A DNA stretch of 64,000 nt. Source: Sphingobacterium sp. (GTDB taxonomy: Bacteria; Bacteroidota; Bacteroidia; Sphingobacteriales; Sphingobacteriaceae). Both the position numbers and the translations under genes were made by a program. Under the pieces are notes generated by a model. It did not search any database. It was not told the DNA's origin and saw nothing but the letters and a program-made list of their open reading frames with translations. Position 1 is the first letter of the stretch. Each line of letters opens with the position of its first letter. The stretch is from positions 99,369-163,368 of the forward strand of contig JAQZAZ010000003.1 in assembly GCA_029239355.1 (NCBI GenBank), in the 5' to 3' direction. Positions 53,171 to 61,703 of the stretch are shown piece after piece.

Positions 53171-56100
53171 TTAAAAACCAACTCTAAAATTAATGGAATA
53201 AGATTTTGTACCAGGATTATTGAAGAAATCATAACCTGCAAAATTTTGATCTGAACCTGTCAGACTGGTTTCTGGATCTATCCCTTTATATTTTGTAATT
53301 AAGATCGGATTCCTAAGGTTCACGCCTACTTGAATATATTGGATCGCTTTAGAAACCTTATTAAAGCGGTAATTTAAATCAACAGAACGCAATCTTGCCC
53401 ATGTACCGTCTTGAATGGATACTTCCGAAGATGAATTTCCTAAATAATTTTTAAAATAATTAAATGCTGTCAGTTCCGTTGTATTTTTCTGGCCATCGTT
53501 TGCACCACCGCCGTAGACACCATCTATTACGTATTTTCGTTCACGATCTTCAGTTATAGCCGCCTTACCTCGATTAATCAATACGGCATTTGTACCACCC
53601 CATAATTTTCCACCTTTTCTAAAATCCCATAGGAATGAGAATGACCAATTTTTGTAAGAAAACTCATTGTTAATATTCATTAACCATTTCGGTATAGTAC
53701 TTCCTACACTACCCAAATCAGATTCATACATAGGAAGACCGCTATTGGGATCTATTAGTATCTGCCCCTGTGCATTTCGCTGAAATTTTTGCGCATAGAT
53801 CACACCAAATGGCTGTCCTACGATTGCAAAAGATTGCGGTGAAGAAAAGGCATCACCAATAGACAGCTTATCTACTCCAGGAGCTAACTCTGTTACCTCA
53901 TTGGTATTTTTGGACCAGTTTAAAGTAGTATTCCAGTTAAAATTTTCAGATTTAACAACATGGCCGTTTAAAGTCAGTTCGATACCACTATTTTTCATTT
54001 TACCAAAATTATTATAGTAGTATGCAAATCCGCTTGTCGGATCTACAGGCATAGAAATCAGAAGATTAGACGCCCGTTGTTGATAGTAAGTAAAATCAAA
54101 TCCGAGACGATTATTCAGGAATTTCATTTCCAGACCGGCCTCATAACCGACGTTTCTTTCTGGTTTAAGGTTTTCAGAAACAAATTCATTTGAAATCGCA
54201 AAACCTAACTGTCCTTGATAGGGGAAGGAATAGCCATTAGTCATCCCATCAGCAATCAATGGCGATGTAAAATATGTTCTGTCTGAATAGGGTCTAGGCG
54301 ATATACCCACATTGGAATAAGCTAAACGAATTTTACCGAAATTGACGATCTCGGAATCTTTAAATAAATCTGAGAAAACGTAAGAGATATCAGCTTTTGG
54401 GTAAAAGAATCCTTTTGCATTTCGACCAAAAGTAGTTGACCATTCATTACGGCCAGTCAATGTCAAAAATAAAATACTTCGATAATCAAATGTTGCATCT
54501 AGGAAGATAGCTTTGCTATTTCTGTATTCTTCAGAATTACTCGCATAGAGCATTTTGGCATTGTTTAAATTGTAATAATCTGGAATACTTAGATTTTTTC
54601 CCCTTGCAAAATTGGCAATACTTTGAACATAGTTAAAGTTACCTCCTAATAAACCCGAAACGGAGAAATCTTCGGAAATCTTCTTATTAAATTTCAGCAA
54701 AAGATCGGTATAGACATTACGATAGTTTACATTTGTCCGCTTGATTTCACCCCATTGTGCCGAGTCATCGTCACCACTTGAGCCCACAGCATAAATCTGA
54801 TTGCCATTCGTCGCGTAAGTATCTAGTCCAGTTTTCCAAGAAACAGAGAAAACATCATTTAATTTGACATCTGCATAAACATTGCCTAAAAAACGATTAT
54901 TTTCTTCTTTATAGGGGTTGCGTTCCGTAGACCAATATGGGTTATCGTAGCTTGCGAAATACGTTTTTTGCACACCCAACTCATCTTGATAATCTTTCAG
55001 GTTAAAATCTACTGGGGAGCGCAAGAGGGCAAGCATTACCCCGGCGATATTACTTCCGTTTTGAGCAGCTCGTGTATTTGCATTTGTAAAACTGAAATTT
55101 CCTCCTACGGTAATTCGATCATTCAATTTCGACTCAGCATTTAATCGGGATGTATAACGATTGTAACTTGTGTTCGGTACTATCCCCGTATTATTTGTGG
55201 ATCCTACCGAAAAGCGCATGGTTGTTTTTTCTCCTCCAGAAGTAATGGATAAGTTGTTATTGAAAACGTTTCCATTTTTAAAAAACTCTTCCACATTATT
55301 ATAAATTGGTTTTCCTGCTGCAATTAAATCCTCTCCCCAGCTATCAGCCGTCTCGTTAGTATATGCTCCACCCGTTCCCTGTCCATATTTCTTTTGAAAT
55401 TCAGGTAGTCTGTTCACTTTCTGCATTTCATAGCTTGAAGAGAAAGTGATACCAAGACCAGATCCAAGTTTACCTTTTTTTGTGGTATAGATAATGGCAC
55501 CATTACCAGCCGCCTGACCATATAGCGCTGCCGCTGCTGGACCTTTCAATATGGTTACCGTTTCGATATCATCAGGATTGATATCCAATGCCCTATTGGC
55601 AACCTGAACCCCTGAAAGACTTTGGTTATATGGATCATCACCGGCCTTTGTATTGTTCAAGCCATTGTCAATAGGAACACCATCTACAACGATAAGTGGT
55701 TGGTTATCTCCAGTGAATGACGCAGCTCCACGTAAAACAATTTTTGAAGAAGCTCCTGGGGTACCTGCTGAAGAAGTAATTTGAACACCAGAGGCTTTTG
55801 CCGCTAGCCCCTGAATAATATTCGCTTCACCAGACTTCACCAAGTCATCGCCACTAACCTTTGATGTTGAGTAACCTATACCTCTAGAACTTTTAGAAAT
55901 TCCCAATGCAGTTACTACAACCTCTTCTAATGCGTTATCTTTGTTGTCCAACACCATATTAAAAGATGTCTGGCCTTCCTTTACGATCAATGTTTTATCT
56001 GCAAAACCTAAAGAGCGAAAAACAATGACTTTACCGGTTGGTACCGTCAGTGTATAGTTTCCGTTCGCATCTGTGGAAGTCGCTACATTTGATCCTTGTA

Positions 56101-56233
56101 CGGCAATAGTTACACCGACCAATGGTTTGCCATCGGCACCTGTAACACGACCACTGACTTTCTTTTCTTGCGCAAAGGCAACAGAAGTCAAGATCATACT
56201 ACCCACAAAAAAGCTGAGTAATGTCTGTTTCAT
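53171..56233 (-). CDS. SusC/RagA TonB-dependent receptor (pair 2)
   Basis: The 1020-aa protein has a signal peptide, a regulatory-like beta-sandwich (~25-105), a plug (EEVVVTALGISKSSRGIGYS ... SKIVLRGAASFTGDNQPLIVVDGVP) and a barrel ending in NFRVGF. It pairs with the SusD at 51785. The N-terminal ~100 residues nearly match those of the SusC at 48213. A consensus promoter lies ~130 nt upstream. Confidence 0.93.
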   Translation of the reverse strand: MKQTLLSFFVGSMILTSVAFAQEKKVSGRVTGADGKPLVGVTIAVQGSNVATSTDANGNYTLTVPTGKVIVFRSLGFADKTLIVKEGQTSFNMVLDNKDNALEEVVVTALGISKSSRGIGYSTSKVSGDDLVKSGEANIIQGLAAKASGVQITSSAGTPGASSKIVLRGAASFTGDNQPLIVVDGVPIDNGLNNTKAGDDPYNQSLSGVQVANRALDINPDDIETVTILKGPAAAALYGQAAGNGAIIYTTKKGKLGSGLGITFSSSYEMQKVNRLPEFQKKYGQGTGGAYTNETADSWGEDLIAAGKPIYNNVEEFFKNGNVFNNNLSITSGGEKTTMRFSVGSTNNTGIVPNTSYNRYTSRLNAESKLNDRITVGGNFSFTNANTRAAQNGSNIAGVMLALLRSPVDFNLKDYQDELGVQKTYFASYDNPYWSTERNPYKEENNRFLGNVYADVKLNDVFSVSWKTGLDTYATNGNQIYAVGSSGDDDSAQWGEIKRTNVNYRNVYTDLLLKFNKKISEDFSVSGLLGGNFNYVQSIANFARGKNLSIPDYYNLNNAKMLYASNSEEYRNSKAIFLDATFDYRSILFLTLTGRNEWSTTFGRNAKGFFYPKADISYVFSDLFKDSEIVNFGKIRLAYSNVGISPRPYSDRTYFTSPLIADGMTNGYSFPYQGQLGFAISNEFVSENLKPERNVGYEAGLEMKFLNNRLGFDFTYYQQRASNLLISMPVDPTSGFAYYYNNFGKMKNSGIELTLNGHVVKSENFNWNTTLNWSKNTNEVTELAPGVDKLSIGDAFSSPQSFAIVGQPFGVIYAQKFQRNAQGQILIDPNSGLPMYESDLGSVGSTIPKWLMNINNEFSYKNWSFSFLWDFRKGGKLWGGTNAVLINRGKAAITEDRERKYVIDGVYGGGANDGQKNTTELTAFNYFKNYLGNSSSEVSIQDGTWARLRSVDLNYRFNKVSKAIQYIQVGVNLRNPILITKYKGIDPETSLTGSDQNFAGYDFFNNPGTKSYSINFRVGF

Positions 56234-56361
56234 ATAGTTTATGTTTATAAAATGTGTTTATAATCTTAGCAAGCCGGATAGCACGGGCCATTTACCGCTT
56301 AAATAAGTCGTTTAGTTAGTAATGTTTTTTAACCTTTTCTTCTGTTAAAAAATGTTAAAAG

Positions 56362-56391
56362 CAAATTTATAACTTTTTTTATCTTTTGCAA
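56362..56391 (-). promoter_or_regulatory. Promoter of SusC/SusD pair 2
   Basis: On the minus strand TTG (56389-56391), a 19-nt spacer and TAAATTTG (56362-56369) match the consensus exactly. The spacer is nearly the same as that of pair 1 (both end AAAAAAAGTTA), and a TTAACATTTTTTAACA block follows both. Confidence 0.75.
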
Positions 56392-56698
56392 TGCGCGCAT
56401 AGCTTTAGGATAAAACTTTGTCAACAAAAACAATTAAACCACTATAAATGAGCTTATTATTTTCTTTTAAAAAATAAATAACAGTAACAATGCCTTAAGA
56501 ATAAATTCATATCACGTCCCTGCAGTAGATCATATTTTATTTATCCTCAGGGCAAAAACTGGTTATCTTCGAAGGAATATATTTCACATTCTTGATCGTA
56601 AACTCATACCAGCAGCTCATCTGCCAGTAAGATCATTTTTCCTGTATTGACCCGTCGAAGCCAATACAAAAAAATGCGGAATGCTAATAATAACAAAA

Positions 56699-56726
56699 AA
56701 GGCCAGATCCATCTAGATCTGACCTT
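56699..56726 (-). terminator. Terminator of the second lysis-like pair
   Basis: AAGGCCAGATC (56699-56709) pairs with GATCTGACCTT (56716-56726) with one mismatch; on the minus strand it is followed by a T-run. It lies 25 nt after the stop at 56752. Confidence 0.7.
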
Positions 56727-56751
56727 AAAAAATCAACTATATTAGCTGGGT

Positions 56752-57198
56752 CTAACTATATCGCTTTTTTATTTTATTCCACAGCAAAATGAGAGGAATT
56801 AAAAGCAATAATACAAACCACCAATAATTAGTATTTAGCGAGCTACTTTTCGTTTGCTTTATACGGTGATTATTCTGAGCCAAACTTTTGGTAGCAGCTA
56901 TCATATTCTGGTATTGTGCATTTGCCCTAGTCTTTGACTCCTGTATCCACAGTGCCCCTGCCTCCGCTGCCAAACCGCTATCCGGATGGAAACGGAAGCT
57001 GCTGTCCGACGAGAAATACCATGATCGAGAAAGGCTATTCCCCTGCAGCATATACCATTGCTGGGCAAACTCATTCCACTGCCATTCACTACGCGAAGAC
57101 TGCAGCTCTTCCTTATCTTTTTGCTGATAAAGCTTACAGGAGCTCAGGCACATCAGGACTATGGTAAAAATCAATCGGTAGTTTATAATCTTACACAT
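56752..57198 (-). CDS. Spanin-like lipoprotein with C-terminal membrane helix (second copy)
   Basis: The 148-aa product has a lipoprotein signal with lipobox LSSC (Cys21) and a C-terminal hydrophobic helix (about residues 124-141, WWFVLLLLIPLILLW) with a basic tail KIKKRYS. That is the same architecture as the protein at 9037, though the sequences share no obvious identity. The middle is Trp/Gln-rich. The ATG at 57198 has a perfect AGGAGG Shine-Dalgarno 6 nt upstream, which decides the start over the longer frame from 57237. It follows a CHAP-domain gene after 13 nt, the order hydrolase then spanin, as in phage lysis cassettes. Confidence 0.7.
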   Translation of the reverse strand: MCKIINYRLIFTIVLMCLSSCKLYQQKDKEELQSSRSEWQWNEFAQQWYMLQGNSLSRSWYFSSDSSFRFHPDSGLAAEAGALWIQESKTRANAQYQNMIAATKSLAQNNHRIKQTKSSSLNTNYWWFVLLLLIPLILLWNKIKKRYS

Positions 57199-57204
57199 CA
57201 CTTT

Positions 57205-57210
57205 CCTCCT
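57205..57210 (-). promoter_or_regulatory. Strong Shine-Dalgarno site, unusual here
   Basis: AGGAGG (minus strand) lies 6 nt before the ATG at 57198. Bacteroidota genes rarely use a Shine-Dalgarno, and none of the starts of the first lysis set has one, so this site hints at a phage or foreign origin. Confidence 0.7.
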
Positions 57211-57211
57211 T

Positions 57212-57649
57212 TCAATCCAGCCAATTTGAGAAACCATAGACTGTAGTCAGTGACCGGCGCTTTACCAATACAGCATTATTGACATTACCCTCTACCGTTA
57301 GGATCCAGCTCCGCTCCATTTTCTGTACAATGCCTACATGGTCTATGCGTCCAAGCTTTTGGTTATAGATTCCAAATATATCCGCCTGCCGAACAGCTCC
57401 GCGCTGAACCCGCTCTCTTGTATAGCGACGGGCATTTGGCAAAAGTGCTGGACTCCAGGCATTGCGCGGTAGCGGAAGGCCCGCCTTGCCGTAACACCAG
57501 GAGACAAAAGCCGCATACCAGGCGTAGCCTTTACCAAGACCTGTATAAGCTAAATATTCTTCAACGCGGGCACCATCATTCTTACCTGTAGCTTCCCTGA
57601 CAGCAATCTCCTGTCGGGCAATGTCCACGATTCGCTCCCGAAACTGCAC
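57212..57649 (-). CDS. CHAP-domain protein lacking the catalytic Cys
   Basis: The 145-aa protein is a CHAP-domain cell-wall peptidase/amidase by pattern: ERIVDIARQEIAVREATGKNDG, YAWYAAFVSWCYGKAG, QADIFGIYNQKLGRIDHVGIV and VEGNVNN. The usual sequence is WCAAFVSWC, where the first Cys is the nucleophile; here it is Tyr45 (one base change, TGT to TAT), while His104 and the Glu/Asn of VEGN remain. Without the Cys the protein should be inactive as a hydrolase, though it may still bind the wall. It begins with GTG. It precedes a spanin-like lipoprotein gene by 13 nt. Confidence 0.75.
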   Translation of the reverse strand: MQFRERIVDIARQEIAVREATGKNDGARVEEYLAYTGLGKGYAWYAAFVSWCYGKAGLPLPRNAWSPALLPNARRYTRERVQRGAVRQADIFGIYNQKLGRIDHVGIVQKMERSWILTVEGNVNNAVLVKRRSLTTVYGFSNWLD

Positions 57650-57949
57650 AGATAAACTTGGTTTGCTTGCTCCGTAAGGTACTACTACCGGCCCCTAGCG
57701 GCTTGGGATTACATGCTGTCCCACTACAGCACGATTGTCAAAACCGCCAGGAAAGAGAACAGCGAAGCCTCTACTTCAGCCACGGCTTCCAGCGACTAGC
57801 CATCATTGGACTGCTGGGAATTCGATCTAGAGCTTCTCAACTAGTTTGCAGCGAATCTCGCTGACCATCTTGAAATTATCGGGCAGCTTTAAAAGGTTGA
57901 TCCGTGAAACTAGTTCCACAATCATCACTTATAAATCATAAAGGGGAAA
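57650..57949. other. 300-bp region upstream of the CHAP gene
   Basis: A 68-codon plus-strand frame here (57658-57864) has no gene-like features. A 32-codon minus-strand frame (57827-57925) may be a relic of the element that brought the lysis-like pair. No promoter is recognised. Confidence 0.35.
57827..57925 (-). CDS. Possible 32-aa remnant peptide
   Basis: An ATG at 57925 opens a 32-codon frame (helical, ELVSRINLLKLPDNF ...) that ends at 57827, 178 nt before the CHAP start. It resembles the end of a longer protein but has no match I know. Confidence 0.2.
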   Translation of the reverse strand: MIVELVSRINLLKLPDNFKMVSEIRCKLVEKL

Positions 57950-59182
57950 TTATGGAGTAATTAAAACATTAAATGTTTTTGTTCCTCTACCACAAGGACC
58001 ATCTCCAACTATGCTAATAGGAATATAGTCTCCATTTATGGGATCATTAAATCGAAAATTTGGCGATACAGAAACCGAAATTTCCTCAGAATATTCACTA
58101 CCACTAAAAATTACCCATTGGGAACCAATATGCCACCTCAAGTTTTTAAATGATGGATTAGTCAAGGCATAGGAGTATACTCTGTTTTTCCAACCTTTTT
58201 TTAACATTAGTTCACCATAAATTTCCACAAAATTCTGATTGCCCGAGCATGCATTAAAGTTATGAGTTACAGAAGCTCCACAACCTAGGAAAGATGCTGT
58301 AATACTACCCATTGTAGGCAAACTATCTTTTTTCTTTATTTTAACCGCCCCTCCGTAATTTGCCCCAACAATCTCGATATTACCTGAAGCTGTCCAATTC
58401 ATATTTTCATTAAGAGTAAACCCCTCATATTTTACAGCTATATCGTAAGCCAAGCCATTGTTTATGGAATCTGGTACAACAAGTTCCATCAGGTCAGTTT
58501 CTTCGATAATGATAGGTTTTAACACCAAACTTTGATAACTTTTTTCTCCTGCAGGTTGTTTAGAAGTTGCAAATATTTTCAAATAATTGTAGCAAGAATC
58601 TGGTCTAAAATTAATAACTATAGGAGCGTGATTGAATTTATAATTATCAGAATTAAAGATAATATTATTTCCTGTCAACACTAATGGGGGAGCAGATTCC
58701 GAACAACCTTGTAGTACCTGTAAGCTATTAGAGATTTGAATTTGAAAATTTGGAGGAATAACAGCACCATCACTGCCGTCTGCGGCCGTTGTTATTTTAT
58801 AACTTTTCCCTTTTTGAAAAGGAAATTTAATCGCAATGCCACTTCCATGAGCGTTAGAGTCACTGACATACGTACTGAGCCTAATTTGCTCCTTGGGACC
58901 ATCTTCTCTGTTCCACTTATAAATAGCTCCGTGAGTGCGATATACTTCATAATTATTTATAATGAGTGGATTTTGATTTTCAAAAATACATCCATTGGGT
59001 CCAAATGGCTCGAAAGAAAATTTGTAAGTTTTCGTCGGATAGGAGGTAATTAGAGCGGAATTTGCAGCCTTCTTTGAGGGCCTGATAACATCAGCGATAT
59101 TTGGGTCACCTAAAATTTTAGCGCTATCTTTACTACAAGACGCTAATATTAGGAATGATAATAAATAAAAAAATAATTTCAT
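57950..59182 (-). CDS. Large lipoprotein with PKD-like C-terminal part
   Basis: The ~410-aa product has lipobox LASC, with Met at 59182 chosen over an upstream Met at 59215 that would put extra residues before the signal. The mature protein is beta-rich. Parts of it match the lipoprotein at 61704 in order and wording: a 'FQKGKSYKIT' segment (FQRGNEYTIS there), a 'YNYLKIFATSKQ' segment (FKYIGFTAASN there), 'NWTASGNIEIVGANYGG' (YWYVKGDLEIVGNSHGP there) and 'LRWHIGSQW' (SWSVSGGRL there). This suggests a paralogous pair. It is surface- or periplasm-located. No known domain is firmly recognised. Confidence 0.78.
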   Translation of the reverse strand: MKLFFYLLSFLILASCSKDSAKILGDPNIADVIRPSKKAANSALITSYPTKTYKFSFEPFGPNGCIFENQNPLIINNYEVYRTHGAIYKWNREDGPKEQIRLSTYVSDSNAHGSGIAIKFPFQKGKSYKITTAADGSDGAVIPPNFQIQISNSLQVLQGCSESAPPLVLTGNNIIFNSDNYKFNHAPIVINFRPDSCYNYLKIFATSKQPAGEKSYQSLVLKPIIIEETDLMELVVPDSINNGLAYDIAVKYEGFTLNENMNWTASGNIEIVGANYGGAVKIKKKDSLPTMGSITASFLGCGASVTHNFNACSGNQNFVEIYGELMLKKGWKNRVYSYALTNPSFKNLRWHIGSQWVIFSGSEYSEEISVSVSPNFRFNDPINGDYIPISIVGDGPCGRGTKTFNVLITP

Positions 59183-59945
59183 AAAATAATATTTAAAAAA
59201 AATAAAATCTTTCAATTAGAGTAAAATCTCACCCATTAAAACTCGGGCGCTTGCTTGGAATAATAGATCGATTTACTCTCTCTTACACGCGCCAAAGCCC
59301 AGTCCTAGCAACTCAATAAAAATTAAATATATTTTCTGCTGGTAATATAATTATCATACAAATTAAGCAATAAAGTAATTATATTTTTTTGTTTAAGAGA
59401 AAACTACACAAAGGTGTAGGTATTGGTAAGAATCCGCACTCTTTTAACATCAAAGTTTAGAACGATTAAAGATCTGAATTCATAGTTAGGGGAAAATACC
59501 GGATTGAAAAGTAAATGATTATAAATCTTGCAATTTTCAATACACCTTCTTGTAAATAGCTTATGGGCAAGTTCGCGTCAAGCTCCCCCTGCTCCCGACT
59601 TGTAAAAAAAGTGCGAGCACATTGAAAGCACTTTAAAAGGTGGACTCAACGTGGACTCACTGTGCTCTGAGTCTGCTTACAGCTCGAACTTGGTAATAAC
59701 ATGGTCTTAACTTGGCCCCTATCAAATCTCTCTATGAGCCGAAGATCACCCGTGAATATTCCCACCAAAGAAACAGCTTATAAAAATAAGCTGTCAGCTT
59801 GCTCTTCAATAATCAGATAAGCTCATTCTAATCAACGTATATGATCACATTTATATTAACGGAGTTATATTCTTCTTTCAGATCGAATCACTCTTTGGGC
59901 AGTCATAAAGTTTCGATAGGGTAAATTGTTTTTTTTGCGTGATTC
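59183..59945. other. 763-bp intergenic region
   Basis: No gene is supported. It includes a 9-bp hairpin ACAGCTTAT/ATAAGCTGT (59773-59781/59786-59794) after the end of the PIN gene and a GTGGACTCA repeat (59641-59660 region). It may contain the promoter of the lipoprotein gene, but I find no consensus match. Confidence 0.4.
59773..59794 (-). terminator. Hairpin downstream of the PIN gene
   Basis: A perfect 9-bp stem with a 4-nt loop, but no T-run on the minus strand, ~150 nt past the stop at 59946. Weak as a terminator. Confidence 0.3.
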
Positions 59946-60486
59946 TTAAAGTAATGCATGAAGATAATTTGCCGTATCTGTTAGACCAGATTTACGGAGG
60001 CAATCCAATACCTCAAATTCATTCATAGCTGGATTACGACGGTTCAGTACCATTTCTTTAAATGCCAATATTGCCTGTTCCGGATTTAAATCTATAATAT
60101 CCGTCAGAAAGTCGTCTGCACTCTTGGCTGTCAATCCAAATGATGTGAGGTACTCTGCTGGAAAATCCTTTAAATTATTGGTAACAATGACGTTTGCATT
60201 CGTTTTTATTGCCGCTGCCAGTACATGACAATCTCTTGGATCTGGCAAAGTAGTTCTTAACTAGAGCATCTGGGAAAGCTTTATTTGCGCGCTGTATCCT
60301 TTTTTCAGCTTCTACTACCGAAACATCTTTGCGCAGCATAACATCTTTCCATTCGTCAAAAATATGTGCACTCCATTTTGGCGTATAAAGCTCATAATAG
60401 GCTAGCCAAATAAGTAGATCGCGAATGACAATGGGAAACACGACATTCGTGTCTAAAACAGCCTTGAACCGAACACTATGAATCAT
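59946..60486 (-). pseudogene. Frameshifted PIN-domain toxin
   Basis: A PIN-domain ribonuclease reading in two frames. The first frame (start 60486) has AVLDTNVVFP (first Asp), and HIFDEWKDVM (acidic); the second has DPRDCHVLAAAI and VTNNLKDFPAEYL. The first frame would run to 60175 as junk, but one extra base in the AAA run at 60247-60249 separates them; removing it gives NYLPDPRDCHVL in one 179-codon frame. PIN toxins cleave RNA and are held in check by the antitoxin. Its start overlaps the antitoxin stop by 11 nt, as in real toxin/antitoxin operons. The toxin is probably dead here unless the base is a sequencing error. Confidence 0.85.
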
Positions 60487-60931
60487 ACAAACCGGTTTCT
60501 TCATCGGCATTCATCATATCGATGATATGTTTCTTTTGTTCCTCCTTCATGTTTTCCTTATATCTCAAGACATCTTCAAATCGGATACGGCGATGTTTCC
60601 CTACCTTCGTATAAGCAATTTCACCTCCCTCCAGAAGTTTAACAAGATGTGGTCTAGAGCAGCCAAGGATCTCAGCGGCCTTTTGTGTAGTTACCTCTGT
60701 AGCAACGGGAACTATAGAAACGGGCTTCCCCTCCCCCATTGCTTTTAGAATATCTCCCAAAAATCGAAGAGCTTTAAATGGTATTTTGATACGATCATTT
60801 GTCTCTTCTATTTCGATCTCAGTATTATCGGACTGGATCTGTAATAACGCAGCCGCTAATGTAGTATAAGAAGCATTAGCTACTTTTTGCTCCGATTTTG
60901 TAGGGCGTTGTATTTCTTCAAATATAGTCAT
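60476..60931 (-). CDS. Excisionase/MerR-type HTH antitoxin partner of the PIN protein
   Basis: The 151-aa protein has a helix-turn-helix of the excisionase/MerR family (TTQKAAEILGCSRPHLVKLLEGGEIAYTKVGKHRRIRFEDVLRY) in its middle and an acidic C-terminal tail (MMNADEETGLYDS). It is the usual antitoxin for PIN proteins of the COG1569 type: it binds the toxin and represses its own promoter. The intact gene next to a broken toxin suggests the toxin was lost first. A -7 box and repeats lie just upstream. Confidence 0.85.
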   Translation of the reverse strand: MTIFEEIQRPTKSEQKVANASYTTLAAALLQIQSDNTEIEIEETNDRIKIPFKALRFLGDILKAMGEGKPVSIVPVATEVTTQKAAEILGCSRPHLVKLLEGGEIAYTKVGKHRRIRFEDVLRYKENMKEEQKKHIIDMMNADEETGLYDS

Positions 60932-60950
60932 GATATAAGATTTTATACTA

Positions 60951-60988
60951 CAAATTTAAACGAAATAAACGAAACAAACAAAATAAAC
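60951..60988 (-). promoter_or_regulatory. Promoter and repeat operator of the PIN/antitoxin pair
   Basis: On the minus strand TTTG (60979-60982), a 20-nt spacer and TAAATTTG (60951-60958) fit the consensus. AAATAAAC is repeated at 60963-60970 and 60981-60988, 18 bp apart, over the spacer, as expected for autoregulation by the HTH antitoxin. Confidence 0.55.
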
Positions 60989-61116
60989 AAAAATCAAACT
61001 TTATACTTTTTGGAGGCGTTACAAAGATTAAAGTTCATTCTCCCTACCTAAAATAACAACTCGGATTGTAATTTCCCCAAGTTCGAGGTGACGGAGAATC
61101 AGAAATAATAAAAGCA

Positions 61117-61148
61117 CAAAAAGCGATCTCTTTCGAGATCGCTTTTTG
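61117..61148. terminator. Bidirectional terminator
   Basis: A perfect 14-bp stem (61117-61130 with 61135-61148) around TTTC, flanked by A/T runs, lies between the SusD remnant (stop 61170) and the PIN/antitoxin promoter. Confidence 0.75.
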
Positions 61149-61169
61149 TCTTATATTGAATTAAATAGA

Positions 61170-61449
61170 CTAACGTGTACCCCCAGCCCACCAAACATTT
61201 TCAGAGTAGACATACTGTCCATCACCATATGCAGCTTGGACAAATGGATTAGTCGTTGTATCGTCGTTTCCGTATGGCAATCGTAACGGGAATTTACTAG
61301 GGTTTTTAAGATCAATTCCAGTTTTCTCCCAATGCTTTCCAAAGACAAATATTACTGTACATTTCTGTAGATTCACCCGATGCACCAAAGAATGCCAAAT
61401 ATTTTTGGTTTGCAATAACTTCAATCTCAGCAATCCGCTCATCTAAAGG
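61170..61449 (-). pseudogene. SusD-type C-terminal remnant
   Basis: A 3' fragment of a SusD/RagB gene in two frames. ERIAEIEVIANQKYLAFFGASGES and NICLWKALGE lie in one frame; then, after a shift near 61323-61330, KNPSKFPLRLPYGND and the end ENVWWAGGTR in the next. These are the pattern of the C-terminal part of the SusD-like_2 proteins (compare the end of the gene at 62991). The 5' part is absent; a stop lies at 61450. It shows loss of a former SusC/SusD pair. Confidence 0.85.
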
Positions 61450-61703
61450 TTATATTACCTACAAAAAGCTCTTATCTTAATCTAATATCGACCTATGGGA
61501 TTCCACAGCCGTGGACAAAAGTTATAAAAATCTCATATAACTCCTCGATTAAAATATTACAACTTAAATAAGCCACCTCCTTGAGAAATTAAACATACTC
61601 TATAGCACCTGTTTATAAATATTAGGAACAAAAAATTAAAATAAAAAACAATATAAATCACAAATATTTATACATTAGAAAAATTTTAAAATCAAAAACA
61701 ATT

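Larger units (their letters stand above)
56234..56751. other. 518-bp intergenic region
   Basis: It holds the promoter and leader of SusC pair 2 (56362-56391) and the terminator of the spanin-like gene (56699-56726). The rest (about 56400-56690) has no gene, repeat or motif that I can support. Confidence 0.5.

Noticed and set aside
57658..57864. 68-codon plus-strand frame next to the CHAP gene
   Set aside because: It has no family pattern, is opposite to its neighbours, and looks like chance coding in GC-richer DNA.
60962..60990. Short AT-rich repeats that look like an array
   Set aside because: Two 8-bp copies 18 bp apart over a promoter are operator-like, not a CRISPR array; there are no spacers.
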